Positions 1 through 8,195 of a DNA stretch of 33,777 nucleotides are shown piece by piece (the first letter of the stretch is position 1; each line of letters opens with the position of its first letter). The translations under genes and the position numbers were made by a program. Origin of the DNA: Rheinheimera sp. (GTDB lineage Bacteria > Pseudomonadota > Gammaproteobacteria > Enterobacterales > Alteromonadaceae). Location of the stretch: positions 1-33,777 of the forward strand of contig NZ_JAVBXS010000011.1 in NCBI RefSeq assembly GCF_030824435.1, given 5' to 3'. The notes under the pieces were generated by a model. The model searched no databases, was not told where the DNA came from, and worked only from the letters and a program-made list of their open reading frames with translations.

Positions 1-29
1 TCCATAGGCTTCACCTCATTCCACGGCAT
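1..29 (-). CDS. IS481-type transposase, N-terminal codons only (cut by window edge)
   Basis: Only the start of the gene is in the window. Read on the minus strand from position 29, it translates as MPWNEVKPM and runs off the left edge. A strong Shine-Dalgarno site (GGAGGAG) lies 3-4 nt upstream of the ATG. An opening of the type MPW-(N/K)-E-x-x-x-M is typical of IS481-family DDE integrase-core transposases (family knowledge, recalled without a search). The terminal-repeat-like sequence at 66-117 lies at the distance expected for the left end of such an element. Whether the transposase is intact cannot be seen. Confidence 0.6.
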
Positions 30-65
30 AATCTCCTCCGGATGTGGTTAATTTCATCCAGAGAA

Positions 66-117
66 GTGTTACCTATGTGGTTGAACTAAAGTGTCACCTA
101 TGAGTGTGAACCGTACC
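66..117 (-). mobile_element. Left terminal repeat of an IS481-like element
   Basis: The segment holds two copies of the word (T)ACCTATG(T/A)G about 23 nt apart (GTTACCTATGTGG and GTCACCTATGAGTG) and ends in GTGTGAACCGTACC. It lies directly upstream of the transposase start at 29. A diverged copy of the whole segment in the same orientation is found at 8384-8436. The outer boundary is probably near 109-117, where the sequence changes to unrelated DNA, but no target duplication can be seen because the other end is outside the window. Confidence 0.6.
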
Positions 118-133
118 CCGGGTGATTTCTTTG

Positions 134-163
134 GCTACTTTCTTTGTCAGCAAAGAAAGTAGC
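134..163. repeat. Perfect 13-bp hairpin, probable dispersed intergenic repeat
   Basis: GCTACTTTCTTTG (134-146) pairs perfectly with CAAAGAAAGTAGC (151-163) across the 4-nt loop TCAG. The downstream sequence has no T-run, so it is not a standard terminator. Hairpins containing GGCTACTTTCTTTG next to its complement recur between genes in many gammaproteobacterial genomes (recalled, not searched), which suggests a REP-like dispersed element. It lies just outside the IS end. Confidence 0.5.
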
Positions 164-343
164 TCGCCCTTGCGGCGAAACCGCTTTTAAAATGCGATGC
201 CACAGGCTTCTGACGAAAGACAACCCTACTGGCTTGAAGTAAAATCCGCGCCATTAAGCCGCAGGCCCCAAAGCGCAGCTATCGTCAATAGCCAAGCCTG
301 AAGTGCCACAAATAAGTAATTGCTATAAAAGGAGAAAACAAAA

Positions 344-700
344 ATGTTGCCTTGGTATATCGCCAGTGCCGTGGTGGTAAAAACCTCTTTGCTGGGTTTA
401 GGCCTGGTGACTCTGGGTCTTTGTGTGATTGCTTTAGTATTGCTGCGGCTTTTTGGCACAAACCTCAGTCAGCCGCTGCAACACAGAATTGGGCAAATTT
501 TCCGTACCGGCATTTACCTGCATCTGGCGGCTTATTTGTTGTTGCTGCTGAAAATGTTGTTTATCGACGGTTGGCAGGATGTGCCGGCTTTTATGATGGG
601 GCATTTGCTGATGCACCACGCCAGCAGTGCTTTGATTGCCACAATTTTGCTTTTAATGACGATCCGTATTTATAACCATCGTCATAGCGGCAGGTTGTAA
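344..700 (+). CDS. Small integral membrane protein of unknown function
   Basis: 118 residues with a good ribosome binding site (AAAGGAGA about 8 nt before the ATG). The protein is mostly hydrophobic, with likely membrane segments near residues 8-34, 55-73 and 84-107, and a short basic C-terminus containing several His and Arg residues (YNHRHSGRL). I do not recognise a family. The His-rich stretch around residues 86-92 (GHLLMHHAS) lies at the start of the last membrane segment and might bind metal or haem, but this is speculation. A hairpin terminator follows at 772-810. The gene stands alone between the IS end and a convergent signalling gene. Coding status is supported by the start context and the coherent membrane pattern. 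Confidence 0.65.
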   Translation: MLPWYIASAVVVKTSLLGLGLVTLGLCVIALVLLRLFGTNLSQPLQHRIGQIFRTGIYLHLAAYLLLLLKMLFIDGWQDVPAFMMGHLLMHHASSALIATILLLMTIRIYNHRHSGRL

Positions 701-771
701 CACAACACCATGCAGCTGCTCACTTCAACTCCGCAGCACGAACACAATTTAAGTCACTGATTTAAAGCAAC

Positions 772-810
772 AAAAAAGCTCACCCAAGTGTTACCCAGGT
801 GAGCTTTTTT
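772..810. terminator. Bidirectional Rho-independent terminator
   Basis: AAAAAAGCTCACC (772-784) pairs with GGTGAGCTTTTTT (798-810): a 13-bp stem with A/T-runs on both sides. It lies between the convergent genes ending at 700 (+) and 874 (-), so it can serve both. Confidence 0.85.
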
Positions 811-873
811 ATTTAAATAACAGTGATTTGGATAGCTCAGGCTGGCAGGCGTTTTTGCTGCAAACCCGCCACC

Positions 874-2067
874 CTAACGCTGAAAATGTTGTTTATGCAG
901 CTTCACCGCTTCGTTCAGCATCGACACCCAAAACGGGTCGAACTTGCTGCCAGAGCCCTGACTAATGTCCACCAAAGCTTTAATCAGTTGCCTGTTATTG
1001 GTTTCCTGCGCCTGCTGCTGACTGGTTAACAAATCAAATTCATCAACAATACGCAATAAGCGCGCACCGTCGCTGATATCTTCAGCAGCCATCTGGTGTG
1101 GAAAACCGCTGCCGTCCTGCTGTTCGTGGTGTTGCCAAATCATGGCGGCGGCGTCTTGCCAGCGTGGTGAACTGGCCACCAAAGACGCGCCCATTTCGAC
1201 ATGGCGTTGCCAGACACTCAGCTGCGCCGGATCGGCGCGGCCCTGCGCGTCCAACATCTGCAAAGGCAAAAACGCCATGCCAATATCGTGCAGCATCACG
1301 GCCACCACCAACTGCAGCTGGTCTACCTTGCCGCCTGCAAGACGGTTCATTTCCAAAGCTAAAAACAGCTGCCGTGCCGCGCGGCCTTGCCAGTTGGGGT
1401 GGCGCTCTTCCAGCGCTGGCAATAACTGAATAAAAAACTCAAGGTCGGCGTCCATCCGGATGCGGTAATACTGCAATAACCGCCTGCAGGCATCCACCGC
1501 TGATGCACTTTTTTGCGCTGTACCGTCAGGCGCGCTCACGCTGCTGCTGACCAGCTCCGGTACTTCATCTTTAATCGCCAGCGCTTGCGGGTGATTTGGC
1601 TCCAGCAAACCCAGCACCTGCCGGATCCGTAAATCGCGGGAACGCTGATCCACGCTGGTCAGGCCGGTTAAACGCTGACAAATTTGCTGTAAAGCAGTTG
1701 TTGTCATAGGTTTGGCACTATCGTGAATACTGGCCTCTACCCATTGCCTGGTGCGGTCCAGCGTCAGCTGAATCACATCACAAAGTGCGCTGTCATACGC
1801 CATATGGCCTTTACGGATATCGTCCAGCACATCTTCTAAAGATTGCAGCAGCGGAATAAGCGAAAATAAACCGATAAAACCCAGGTTACCTTTGATGGTA
1901 TGCACCACCCGGAAAATACCATGCAGCAGTTCAGGCTGTTGCGGGCGCTGCTCCAGCTCCAGCAAAGTGCTTTCACACTGCTCGTAGGCATCACGGAAAT
2001 CTTCAAAAAAATCATCAACGCAGTCGCGTTGTAATTCATCGGGGCGATTCAGATTCAGCTGGCTCAT
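874..2067 (-). CDS. HPt domain fused to a degenerate HD-GYP domain, signalling protein
   Basis: 397 residues. The N-terminal part (about 10-115) is a histidine phosphotransfer (HPt) domain: the motif VVHTIKGNLGF places the phospho-accepting histidine at H56. The C-terminal part (about 190-390) is of HD/HD-GYP type, with HDIG at 260-263, RHVEMG at 288-293, HH at 313-314 and DGSGFP at 318-323. Canonical HD-GYP cyclic-di-GMP phosphodiesterases read HDIGK, KxHPxxG and DGxGYP. Here the Lys is Met, the HP is HV, the Tyr is Phe, and no His is obvious in the first helix, so catalytic activity is uncertain. A phosphorelay from an unseen hybrid kinase into the HPt domain could switch the output domain. 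No transmembrane segment is seen, so it is probably cytoplasmic. A GGGAAAG sequence precedes the ATG. No kinase gene is adjacent. Confidence 0.8.
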   Translation of the reverse strand: MSQLNLNRPDELQRDCVDDFFEDFRDAYEQCESTLLELEQRPQQPELLHGIFRVVHTIKGNLGFIGLFSLIPLLQSLEDVLDDIRKGHMAYDSALCDVIQLTLDRTRQWVEASIHDSAKPMTTTALQQICQRLTGLTSVDQRSRDLRIRQVLGLLEPNHPQALAIKDEVPELVSSSVSAPDGTAQKSASAVDACRRLLQYYRIRMDADLEFFIQLLPALEERHPNWQGRAARQLFLALEMNRLAGGKVDQLQLVVAVMLHDIGMAFLPLQMLDAQGRADPAQLSVWQRHVEMGASLVASSPRWQDAAAMIWQHHEQQDGSGFPHQMAAEDISDGARLLRIVDEFDLLTSQQQAQETNNRQLIKALVDISQGSGSKFDPFWVSMLNEAVKLHKQHFQR

Positions 2068-2200
2068 TTTTTAGCTTTCCCACAACCACAAAATGCCAGT
2101 GTAGACAGTTAGTTGTGTGCTGTATAGCCAATTGACTGCATTGCTGCTGGCACATTTTAACAATGGGTAAACAGGCGTTGAAGGCAAAACCAAGAAAACA

Positions 2201-2236
2201 AAAAGCCACCTTAAGGGTCAGCTGAAGGTGGCTTTT
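2201..2236 (-). terminator. Rho-independent terminator of the TonB receptor gene
   Basis: AAAAGCCACCTT (2201-2212) pairs with AAGGTGGCTTTT (2225-2236), a 12-bp stem. Read on the minus strand it lies about 50 nt after the receptor stop codon and is followed by a T-rich run. Confidence 0.85.
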
Positions 2237-2288
2237 ACAAAGAAATACAGAACAGGATTAGCCTGCTAACATATTGTTATTCCAGCTG

Positions 2289-5255
2289 TTATTCCAGCGC
2301 ATACCTCATGCCCAACGTCAGACGCGGGCCGTATTGGCGGGCGAACAGGAACTGCTCTTCGTAACGGCCGTAACCACGTTCGGTTTCGTCGTTCAGGTTA
2401 ATACCTTCAAAAAATACCGTCAGCTCTGGTGTCACGTCGTAGTTCACGCTTAAGTCCCACTGGCCATAACTTTTGGCAAATTGTGGTGGTGCATCGGACG
2501 AACCTTGCGCCTGACCTACCCCAATCAGGTATTTGTCGCGCCAGGTGTAAGTTACTTTCACCGACCAGCCGTAGTTTTCATAAAACAGCTGTAAGTTGGC
2601 GGAATCGCTTAAACCGGTCAGTGGTGCCTGTTGTTGCAGGCTGGTGACGTCAAACTCCACATCGCCCTGCACAAAAGTGGCGTTGGCGCCGACACCAAAA
2701 CCTGTGTCCCACAGCAGGTGTTGCATCGCCACTTCCACACCATCCACAGATTTACTGTCGGTATTGGCCGGTTGGCTGATATTCCACACCATCAGCGGAT
2801 CATCGGCAGCCGGCTCAATTTTGCCTTCACTGTTGCCATTGCCGTTGGCCAGCATCTGCTCAAAAATGGCGGTGCTGGTTGGCTGCTCGCCACGGGCAGT
2901 AATATCGGCCACTGCTTTTAAATAACGTGGGCCATTAAGAATATCGCGTAGGCCTTCAATGGTGGTTTCAGTGATGGTGGTTTGAATAAAGTTATCCACG
3001 TCCTTTTTAAACCAGCCAACAGCAGCGTAACTGCCTTCGGCGTAATAATATTCCAGACTTAAATCCAGGTTGGTCGATTCAAAAGGCAACAAATTGGTAT
3101 TGCCCTGACCACCACTGCGGGCACCTGGTTTAGGGCTGCCGCTTAAACTTCTGCCGCCGGCCAAAAAGCCAAGTGGCGCTCTGGAAATACTTTTACCCCA
3201 GGAAAAACGCGCTACCAGATCGTCGGTCAGCTCTGCTTTAAAATCGAACATTGGCAACACCACATCGTGTTCACCGCTTTGTTCCAGGAAGTTGGCGCTG
3301 CCACCTTGCTGATACTGGGTGATCCACTCTGAGGCACTTTCCCAGTTCACCTGAGTTTCCACCCGCTGGCGCACTAAACTTGTCACATCCGTTTTTTCGT
3401 AGCGTACACCCACATTCAGCCACATTGGGGTAGCGAGCCATTCGCCTTCCCACTGCGACTGCAAATACACAGAGTCAGTTTTTTCTTCAACACTGCTTTC
3501 GCTGTCGATACCGTCAATATAAGGGTCAATCGAATACACATCGGCGCCCATCACATCGGCGGTTAAAAACGCAAGCTGCCGTGCCACTGCTTCGTCAAAA
3601 CTGTAGCTGTAGTAATAATGGGGTTTAAGTGCGCTGCCACCGCCGTTAAAAGCGTCGAGGAAGTCACTGGTGCTGTGACGCACAAACATGGCGTCCGGGA
3701 AAATTTGTGGATAAGCCGGATTAAAACCAGGACCACCACGTAAACCACTCCAGCCCTGATGACCGCCCATGGTTTGTTCAGTGCGGGCGATACCAAAATT
3801 CACTTTGCTCAGCGGCAGACTGAATATATTGTTGTTCCACTCACTGTCCAGCTGCGCTTGTTTAATTTTGGCTTCACCGGGTGAATGAATAAACTGACTG
3901 AAGTTGGAGTCAATTTCACCGGCTTTTAACTCGTCAGTGCCGTTTTTCCAATACACCATGGCATGCGGAACTTCACCCTGGCGAAAATCATACACTTTGC
4001 TGAGCAGCTGATCTGAACCCAAAATCACCTGCCCCTGACTGCCCAGGCCCTTGTCGGCGCCGTTGTCGGTTTTATTGCTGGAGTCGTGGTAATCAAAACT
4101 CAGGCCAAAATCTTCGTGTAATTGCCAATCCAGATTTAAACCGACAGAGTCAGCTTTTACTTCAGTACTGCCTTTATTGGCGGTAAAAGAACCGTCGTTG
4201 CCGCTGATATCGGCATATAAAGCAGTACCGTTGGCGTCCAGTTCATAAGCATTAATATTGCCGCCAAATTCGTTCCAAATACCCCAGCCAATACTTTCGC
4301 TGCCAGTCATAGCACGGCTGGCGGTGTAATCCAAAGTGGCAACAAAGTTGTCAACAGGCGCAAACTGGAAGGTCAGCTGACCATTGCTGCGTTCGCGCTC
4401 AACATCTTCAATGCTGTAGTTCATGTCTTTGGGGAAATAATAATTGCCGCCTGGTTTACCATCAGCACCCAGTGGTCTGGCGTCTTTGATTTTGTCGGCG
4501 GCCAGATTATTCGGCAGCGCCACATTGGCTTGCCAGCCCTGAATATTGGCTTGTTGTTTCTGGAAATCACGTTCCTGATGTGAAAACGACAAAGCCACAC
4601 CAAATTTGTCATCGAGCATAGTGTCACTGACCACCAGCGCGAACTCAGGCGTTACATCGTCGCCCTTTTTATTGGAGCTGTCGTAAATGCCTTTGGCCGA
4701 AACAGACGCATGTTGACCCGGGTTATTCAGCGGTTTGGTGGTAATAATATTGACAGTAGCGCCAAGGCCACCACTTGGGTTTTCGGCTCGGGCGGTTTTA
4801 TACACTTCCAGCGCACTGACGCCTTCTGAGGATAAATTTTCCAGATTATAAGAGCGGGTATAACCTGTACCCGGCATCTGGCGGCCGTTTAAAGTAACCA
4901 GGTTAAAATCGGGGCCAAAACCGCGTACGGTAATTTGACTGCCTTCACCATTGGCGCGGCTCACCGACACACCGGTAATACGTTGTAGCGATTCGGCCAG
5001 GTTGGTGTCAGGGAACTTACCCATTTCTTCGGCTGAAATGGCATCTACTACACCATTGGCTTCGCGTTTAATATCCATAGAACGAATTAAACTGCCGCGA
5101 ATACCTTTAATTTCAATAACTTCTACTTTTTCTTCGCTTTTAGCTGTGGCGGTGGCATCCGTTTGCTGCGCCAGAGCAGGCCAGGACAAGGTGCCGGCCA
5201 ATGCCAGCGACATGGCTGTCGCGATGCGGCTTTTTGTGAAAATTGCTGTATGCAT
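2289..5255 (-). CDS. TonB-dependent outer-membrane receptor, probably for beta-glucan oligosaccharides
   Basis: 988 residues. A Sec signal peptide covers about residues 1-29 (hydrophobic core, then PALAQQ). The plug domain follows, with KGIRGSLIRSMDIKR, DTNLAESLQRITGVSVSR and ITVRGFGPDFNLVTLNGRQ, the usual pattern of the large Caulobacter/Xanthomonas-type TonB receptor family. The rest is a beta-barrel ending in LTLGMRYALE. Most outer-membrane proteins of this kind end in an aromatic residue, but here the last residue is Glu, with Tyr four residues from the end. Such receptors import oligosaccharides across the outer membrane using TonB energy. The gene lies 141 bp downstream of the GH16 laminarinase on the same strand, so laminarin-type oligosaccharides are the likely substrate (inferred from context). 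The ribosome binding site is weak (AGGTTG). A terminator follows at 2201-2236. Confidence 0.9.
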   Translation of the reverse strand: MHTAIFTKSRIATAMSLALAGTLSWPALAQQTDATATAKSEEKVEVIEIKGIRGSLIRSMDIKREANGVVDAISAEEMGKFPDTNLAESLQRITGVSVSRANGEGSQITVRGFGPDFNLVTLNGRQMPGTGYTRSYNLENLSSEGVSALEVYKTARAENPSGGLGATVNIITTKPLNNPGQHASVSAKGIYDSSNKKGDDVTPEFALVVSDTMLDDKFGVALSFSHQERDFQKQQANIQGWQANVALPNNLAADKIKDARPLGADGKPGGNYYFPKDMNYSIEDVERERSNGQLTFQFAPVDNFVATLDYTASRAMTGSESIGWGIWNEFGGNINAYELDANGTALYADISGNDGSFTANKGSTEVKADSVGLNLDWQLHEDFGLSFDYHDSSNKTDNGADKGLGSQGQVILGSDQLLSKVYDFRQGEVPHAMVYWKNGTDELKAGEIDSNFSQFIHSPGEAKIKQAQLDSEWNNNIFSLPLSKVNFGIARTEQTMGGHQGWSGLRGGPGFNPAYPQIFPDAMFVRHSTSDFLDAFNGGGSALKPHYYYSYSFDEAVARQLAFLTADVMGADVYSIDPYIDGIDSESSVEEKTDSVYLQSQWEGEWLATPMWLNVGVRYEKTDVTSLVRQRVETQVNWESASEWITQYQQGGSANFLEQSGEHDVVLPMFDFKAELTDDLVARFSWGKSISRAPLGFLAGGRSLSGSPKPGARSGGQGNTNLLPFESTNLDLSLEYYYAEGSYAAVGWFKKDVDNFIQTTITETTIEGLRDILNGPRYLKAVADITARGEQPTSTAIFEQMLANGNGNSEGKIEPAADDPLMVWNISQPANTDSKSVDGVEVAMQHLLWDTGFGVGANATFVQGDVEFDVTSLQQQAPLTGLSDSANLQLFYENYGWSVKVTYTWRDKYLIGVGQAQGSSDAPPQFAKSYGQWDLSVNYDVTPELTVFFEGINLNDETERGYGRYEEQFLFARQYGPRLTLGMRYALE

Positions 5256-5342
5256 AATTCAACCTGTGATGTTGTTGCTTCCCAAAGCCATTTTTTATCT
5301 GGTGCCCATGGCACTTCTGGCTTTGTTCGCGTATCTCTTCTA

Positions 5343-5373
5343 ACCACAGGCACAGCCAGTGCCGGCCTGTGGT
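5343..5373 (-). other. Intercistronic hairpin between laminarinase and receptor genes
   Basis: ACCACAGGC (5343-5351) pairs perfectly with GCCTGTGGT (5365-5373) around a 13-nt loop. On the minus strand it lies just after the GH16 stop codon, within the 141-bp gap before the receptor gene, and is not followed by a T-run. It may protect the upstream mRNA end or act as a partial terminator that sets the expression ratio of the two genes (inference). Confidence 0.45.
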
Positions 5374-5396
5374 GATATTGTTATGTTCTGCTGCTG

Positions 5397-8045
5397 TTAT
5401 TCAGCCGCAATAGCCACATTGTCCAGCCGGTACACGGCACCATTGCCGCTGCCCCATGCCGGAAATACCATCAGTACATCTATGGCACTGACATCCAGGC
5501 CTTTGTCGGCTAAGTCTTTGAGCTTATAGGTATAAGTCTGCCACTGACCTGTCACAGGCGTTTTGCCTTCCAGACTGTCACTCAGTTTCAACTCGACCGC
5601 TGTTGCAGCATCAAAAGCTTCAATTTTAAACAACCACTGGGCGTCAGGGTTCGACGGCGGCGTAATCACTTTCAGCTCAAAACGCACTACACCGGTTTCC
5701 AATAAAGCCGTGGCGTCGTAATACACTTTATCGTCCGCCAGCAGGCCCATCACTGTTGGTGCAGCACCAATCATAAACTGGGCGGCTTTACCGTGAGTAG
5801 CGTCGTCATCTTCCACTGTTGGCGTGGAGCCACCACAACAATCCCAGATTTTCCACTGCGTTGCTGCTGCATCACTGAACAAATTCAGGCCAGAAACCGG
5901 CGTGGCTGTTGGGTCAAAAAAGCGGGCGTTATCAATACGATACACAGTACCATTGCCTTCACCCCATGCCGGGAACACCATCACCACGTCTATGGCGCTG
6001 ATGTCCAGCCCTTTGGCGGCTAGTTCAGCAATGCTGAAACTATAAGTTTGCCATTGGCCGGTGACTGGTGCTTTGCCTTCGGTGCTGGCAGTTAAATCCA
6101 GCTCAACAGCTTCGGCACCATTGTTTGACTCTACTTTAAACTTCCAGGCTGCAGCCGGGTTGGCAGTGCCGTTCAGCACTTTCATCTCAAAACGGAAGAT
6201 GCCTTTTTGTTGTAAAGCAGTGGCATCAAAAGGTTTGGCACCACCGCCGTTGGCGGCACGGGTAATAAAACCCATCACTGTAGGGGCGGCCCCAATTTTA
6301 AATTCTGCTGTGATGCCATGGGCTGCATCGTCCATCTCTTCGGTCGGCGTTGAGCCACCACAACAGTCCCACATAGGCCAGTCGGTGTTTTTCTGATCTT
6401 TAAACAACACCAGCTCAGGTGAACTGATGGCAGCGGCAATTTTGACATCATCCACCCGGTACACTGCACCTTCACCACTGCCCCAGGCCGGGAAAATCAT
6501 CACCACATCAATAGCCGATAAATCAAGGCCAGCGTCTGCCAGTTGTTTCAGCGGGAAGGTATAGGTTTGCCACACGCCTACTGCAGGGGTTTTGCCTTCA
6601 GTACTGGCGGTAATATCGAGCTCGACCGCAGTAGCAGCATTATTGCTTTCAACTTTCACTTTCCAGGCCGCTGCCGGGTTATTGGGTGCTGATACCAGCT
6701 GCATGGCAAAACTTAAACTGCCTGTAGCCAATAAAGGCGAAGCGTCAAAAGGCGAAGGTACACCGGCTGCGTCTTTAATAAATTCAGCACGGCTGATAAA
6801 ACCATTGACCGTTGGCGCTGCGCCAACTTTAAATTCCATCACGCCACCGCGGTTTGGGTCATTCACCACTGTGGGTGTGCTGCCACCACAGCAGTCCCAG
6901 CCTGGCCAGTTTGGATTGGCGGCATTGTCAAAAATCACCAGATTACGGGCAACCCCGTCTGAGGGTGGCACTGGTATTGGCGCTTTACCTTCAACCAGCG
7001 CGTCGTCAGCTTTGTCGTAACCTGCTCTGATGGTTTCACAACCTTTGCCGGTAGCAGGGTTGGCGGCACATTCGTACACCCGAACATAATCAACAACATA
7101 AGACTGGCCATTGGCAAAAGCGGCAGCGTCTATACCTTTGTTATTGACGTTTTCCGGCCAGTTACCGCCTACAGCGTTGTTTAAAATCAGGAAAAACTTC
7201 TGATCAAAAGGCGCGCTGCTCCAGAAGGTGGTGAGCTTGCCACTGATTTGGTCAAAATATTCGGTAAACCAACCGCGGTGTTTTAAACCTACAGCCTGTT
7301 GTTTGCTGTTGTAACGCACTTCAGACTGACGCTGAGTGGCGTATAAATAGTCGTCGACATACCAGCGGATTTCACCTTGTTGCCATTCAACGGCATAAGT
7401 ATGGAAATCATCAGCCGGGTTTTTGCCACCAGGCAGTGCATAAGCTTTGCCTGAGCTGACATTGTTTGGCCAGGTTTTGCCGTAATGCAAAGTGCCATGC
7501 ACATTGGCTTCGGTTTTGCCATCGGCACCTGTCACTTTCAGGTTGACCGCTTCCATAATGTCAATTTCGCCGGAACGTGGCCAATCACCATACACTGAGT
7601 CGGTTGGCATCATCCAGAACGCCGGCCAGCTGCCCTGCCCTGATGGCAATTTGGCGCGCATTTCAAAACGGCCATATTTAAAATCGGCTTTATTTTTGGT
7701 GGTGAGGCGGGCCGAGGTATAAGGTTTTTCCGCACCCTCTGGTGCAGGTTTTGCCACTATATTCAGCATGCCTTCTTTGATAAAGGCGTTGTCTTTGTCG
7801 GCGGTGTAACATTGTTTTTCGTTATTGCCACCACCGGCACAATTCACTTCAAAGTTCCATTTTTTATCGTCCACCGTCTGGCCGTTAAATTCGTCACTCC
7901 AGACCAAAGCCCAGCCTGTAGTGGGTTTGCTTACATCTACTGCGGCGAGATCAGTGCTGGTTTCACTACCACCACCACAGCCCCACAAGAGCGCAGGCAA
8001 CAAGCCAGCCCAGTAGGCTCCGGCCAAAGGTGTTCGTTTTTTCAT
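5397..8045 (-). CDS. GH16 endo-beta-1,3-glucanase (laminarinase), lipoprotein with three C-terminal repeat modules
   Basis: 882 residues. The N-terminus is a lipoprotein signal with lipobox LWGC (Cys23), so the enzyme is probably membrane-anchored. The GH16 domain spans about residues 42-326. Its catalytic signature GEIDIMEAV gives the nucleophile Glu160, Asp162 and the acid/base Glu165; this form is typical of laminarinases. A short proline-containing linker (about 355-363) leads to three homologous modules at about 368-538, 544-711 and 719-882. Each starts with W-x-x-WDCCGGSTPT and contains GAAPTV and a conserved FPAWG...VYR(V/I/L)D(N/D) end. The modules recall the galactose-binding-like domain attached to the marine glucanase ExoP and probably bind glucan or stabilise the enzyme (inferred). 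The ribosome binding site AGGA lies about 9 nt before the ATG. It is the first gene of the unit with the TonB receptor, behind a LacI-type operator. Confidence 0.92.
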   Translation of the reverse strand: MKKRTPLAGAYWAGLLPALLWGCGGGSETSTDLAAVDVSKPTTGWALVWSDEFNGQTVDDKKWNFEVNCAGGGNNEKQCYTADKDNAFIKEGMLNIVAKPAPEGAEKPYTSARLTTKNKADFKYGRFEMRAKLPSGQGSWPAFWMMPTDSVYGDWPRSGEIDIMEAVNLKVTGADGKTEANVHGTLHYGKTWPNNVSSGKAYALPGGKNPADDFHTYAVEWQQGEIRWYVDDYLYATQRQSEVRYNSKQQAVGLKHRGWFTEYFDQISGKLTTFWSSAPFDQKFFLILNNAVGGNWPENVNNKGIDAAAFANGQSYVVDYVRVYECAANPATGKGCETIRAGYDKADDALVEGKAPIPVPPSDGVARNLVIFDNAANPNWPGWDCCGGSTPTVVNDPNRGGVMEFKVGAAPTVNGFISRAEFIKDAAGVPSPFDASPLLATGSLSFAMQLVSAPNNPAAAWKVKVESNNAATAVELDITASTEGKTPAVGVWQTYTFPLKQLADAGLDLSAIDVVMIFPAWGSGEGAVYRVDDVKIAAAISSPELVLFKDQKNTDWPMWDCCGGSTPTEEMDDAAHGITAEFKIGAAPTVMGFITRAANGGGAKPFDATALQQKGIFRFEMKVLNGTANPAAAWKFKVESNNGAEAVELDLTASTEGKAPVTGQWQTYSFSIAELAAKGLDISAIDVVMVFPAWGEGNGTVYRIDNARFFDPTATPVSGLNLFSDAAATQWKIWDCCGGSTPTVEDDDATHGKAAQFMIGAAPTVMGLLADDKVYYDATALLETGVVRFELKVITPPSNPDAQWLFKIEAFDAATAVELKLSDSLEGKTPVTGQWQTYTYKLKDLADKGLDVSAIDVLMVFPAWGSGNGAVYRLDNVAIAAE

Positions 8046-8151
8046 GTCGCTTGTCCTGTTGATTTATTTTTTTATGCCGCAAGCCGGTTGAACCGGTTTT
8101 GTCGGTACATCATTGCTGAACTTTCAGGGTTTCTATGGCAATTGCATTTTC

Positions 8152-8165
8152 TGAAAGCGCTTACA
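8152..8165. promoter_or_regulatory. LacI-family operator over the laminarinase transcription start
   Basis: TGAAAGCGCTTACA is palindromic except at one pair (TG-x-AAGCGCTT-x-CA), the usual form of LacI/GalR-family operators that control sugar-use genes with TonB receptors. It starts just after the putative -10 element on the minus strand, so a bound repressor would block transcription. No LacI-type gene is in the window, so the regulator must be encoded elsewhere. Confidence 0.65.
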
Positions 8166-8166
8166 G

Positions 8167-8195
8167 AGAGTATTTGTATAACAGCAGAAGGTCAA
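8167..8195 (-). promoter_or_regulatory. Probable sigma70 promoter of the laminarinase/receptor unit
   Basis: On the minus strand TTGACC (8195-8190) is followed after exactly 17 nt by TACTCT (8172-8167). This places the transcription start near 8160, inside the LacI-type palindrome, about 115 nt before the GH16 start codon. The leader contains a small hairpin (CCGGTT-g-AACCGG, 8084-8096). Confidence 0.5.

Larger units (their letters stand above)
30..343. other. Intergenic region: IS end, then a hairpin repeat
   Basis: No gene is supported here. The first part (30-117) is the leader and end of the IS481-like element. Positions 134-163 form a strong hairpin, described separately, followed by GC-rich sequence with the small dyad GCCcttgcGGC. 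Positions 215-343 hold no clear signal except the ribosome binding site of the next gene (AAAGGAGA, about 327-335). The ORF that could be read on the minus strand here has no ribosome binding site and no recognisable protein. Confidence 0.6.

Noticed and set aside
352-675. Overlapping 107-residue ORF in another frame of the small membrane protein gene
   Set aside because: No ribosome binding site and no recognisable pattern; the frame starting at 344 has a good site and a coherent membrane profile.
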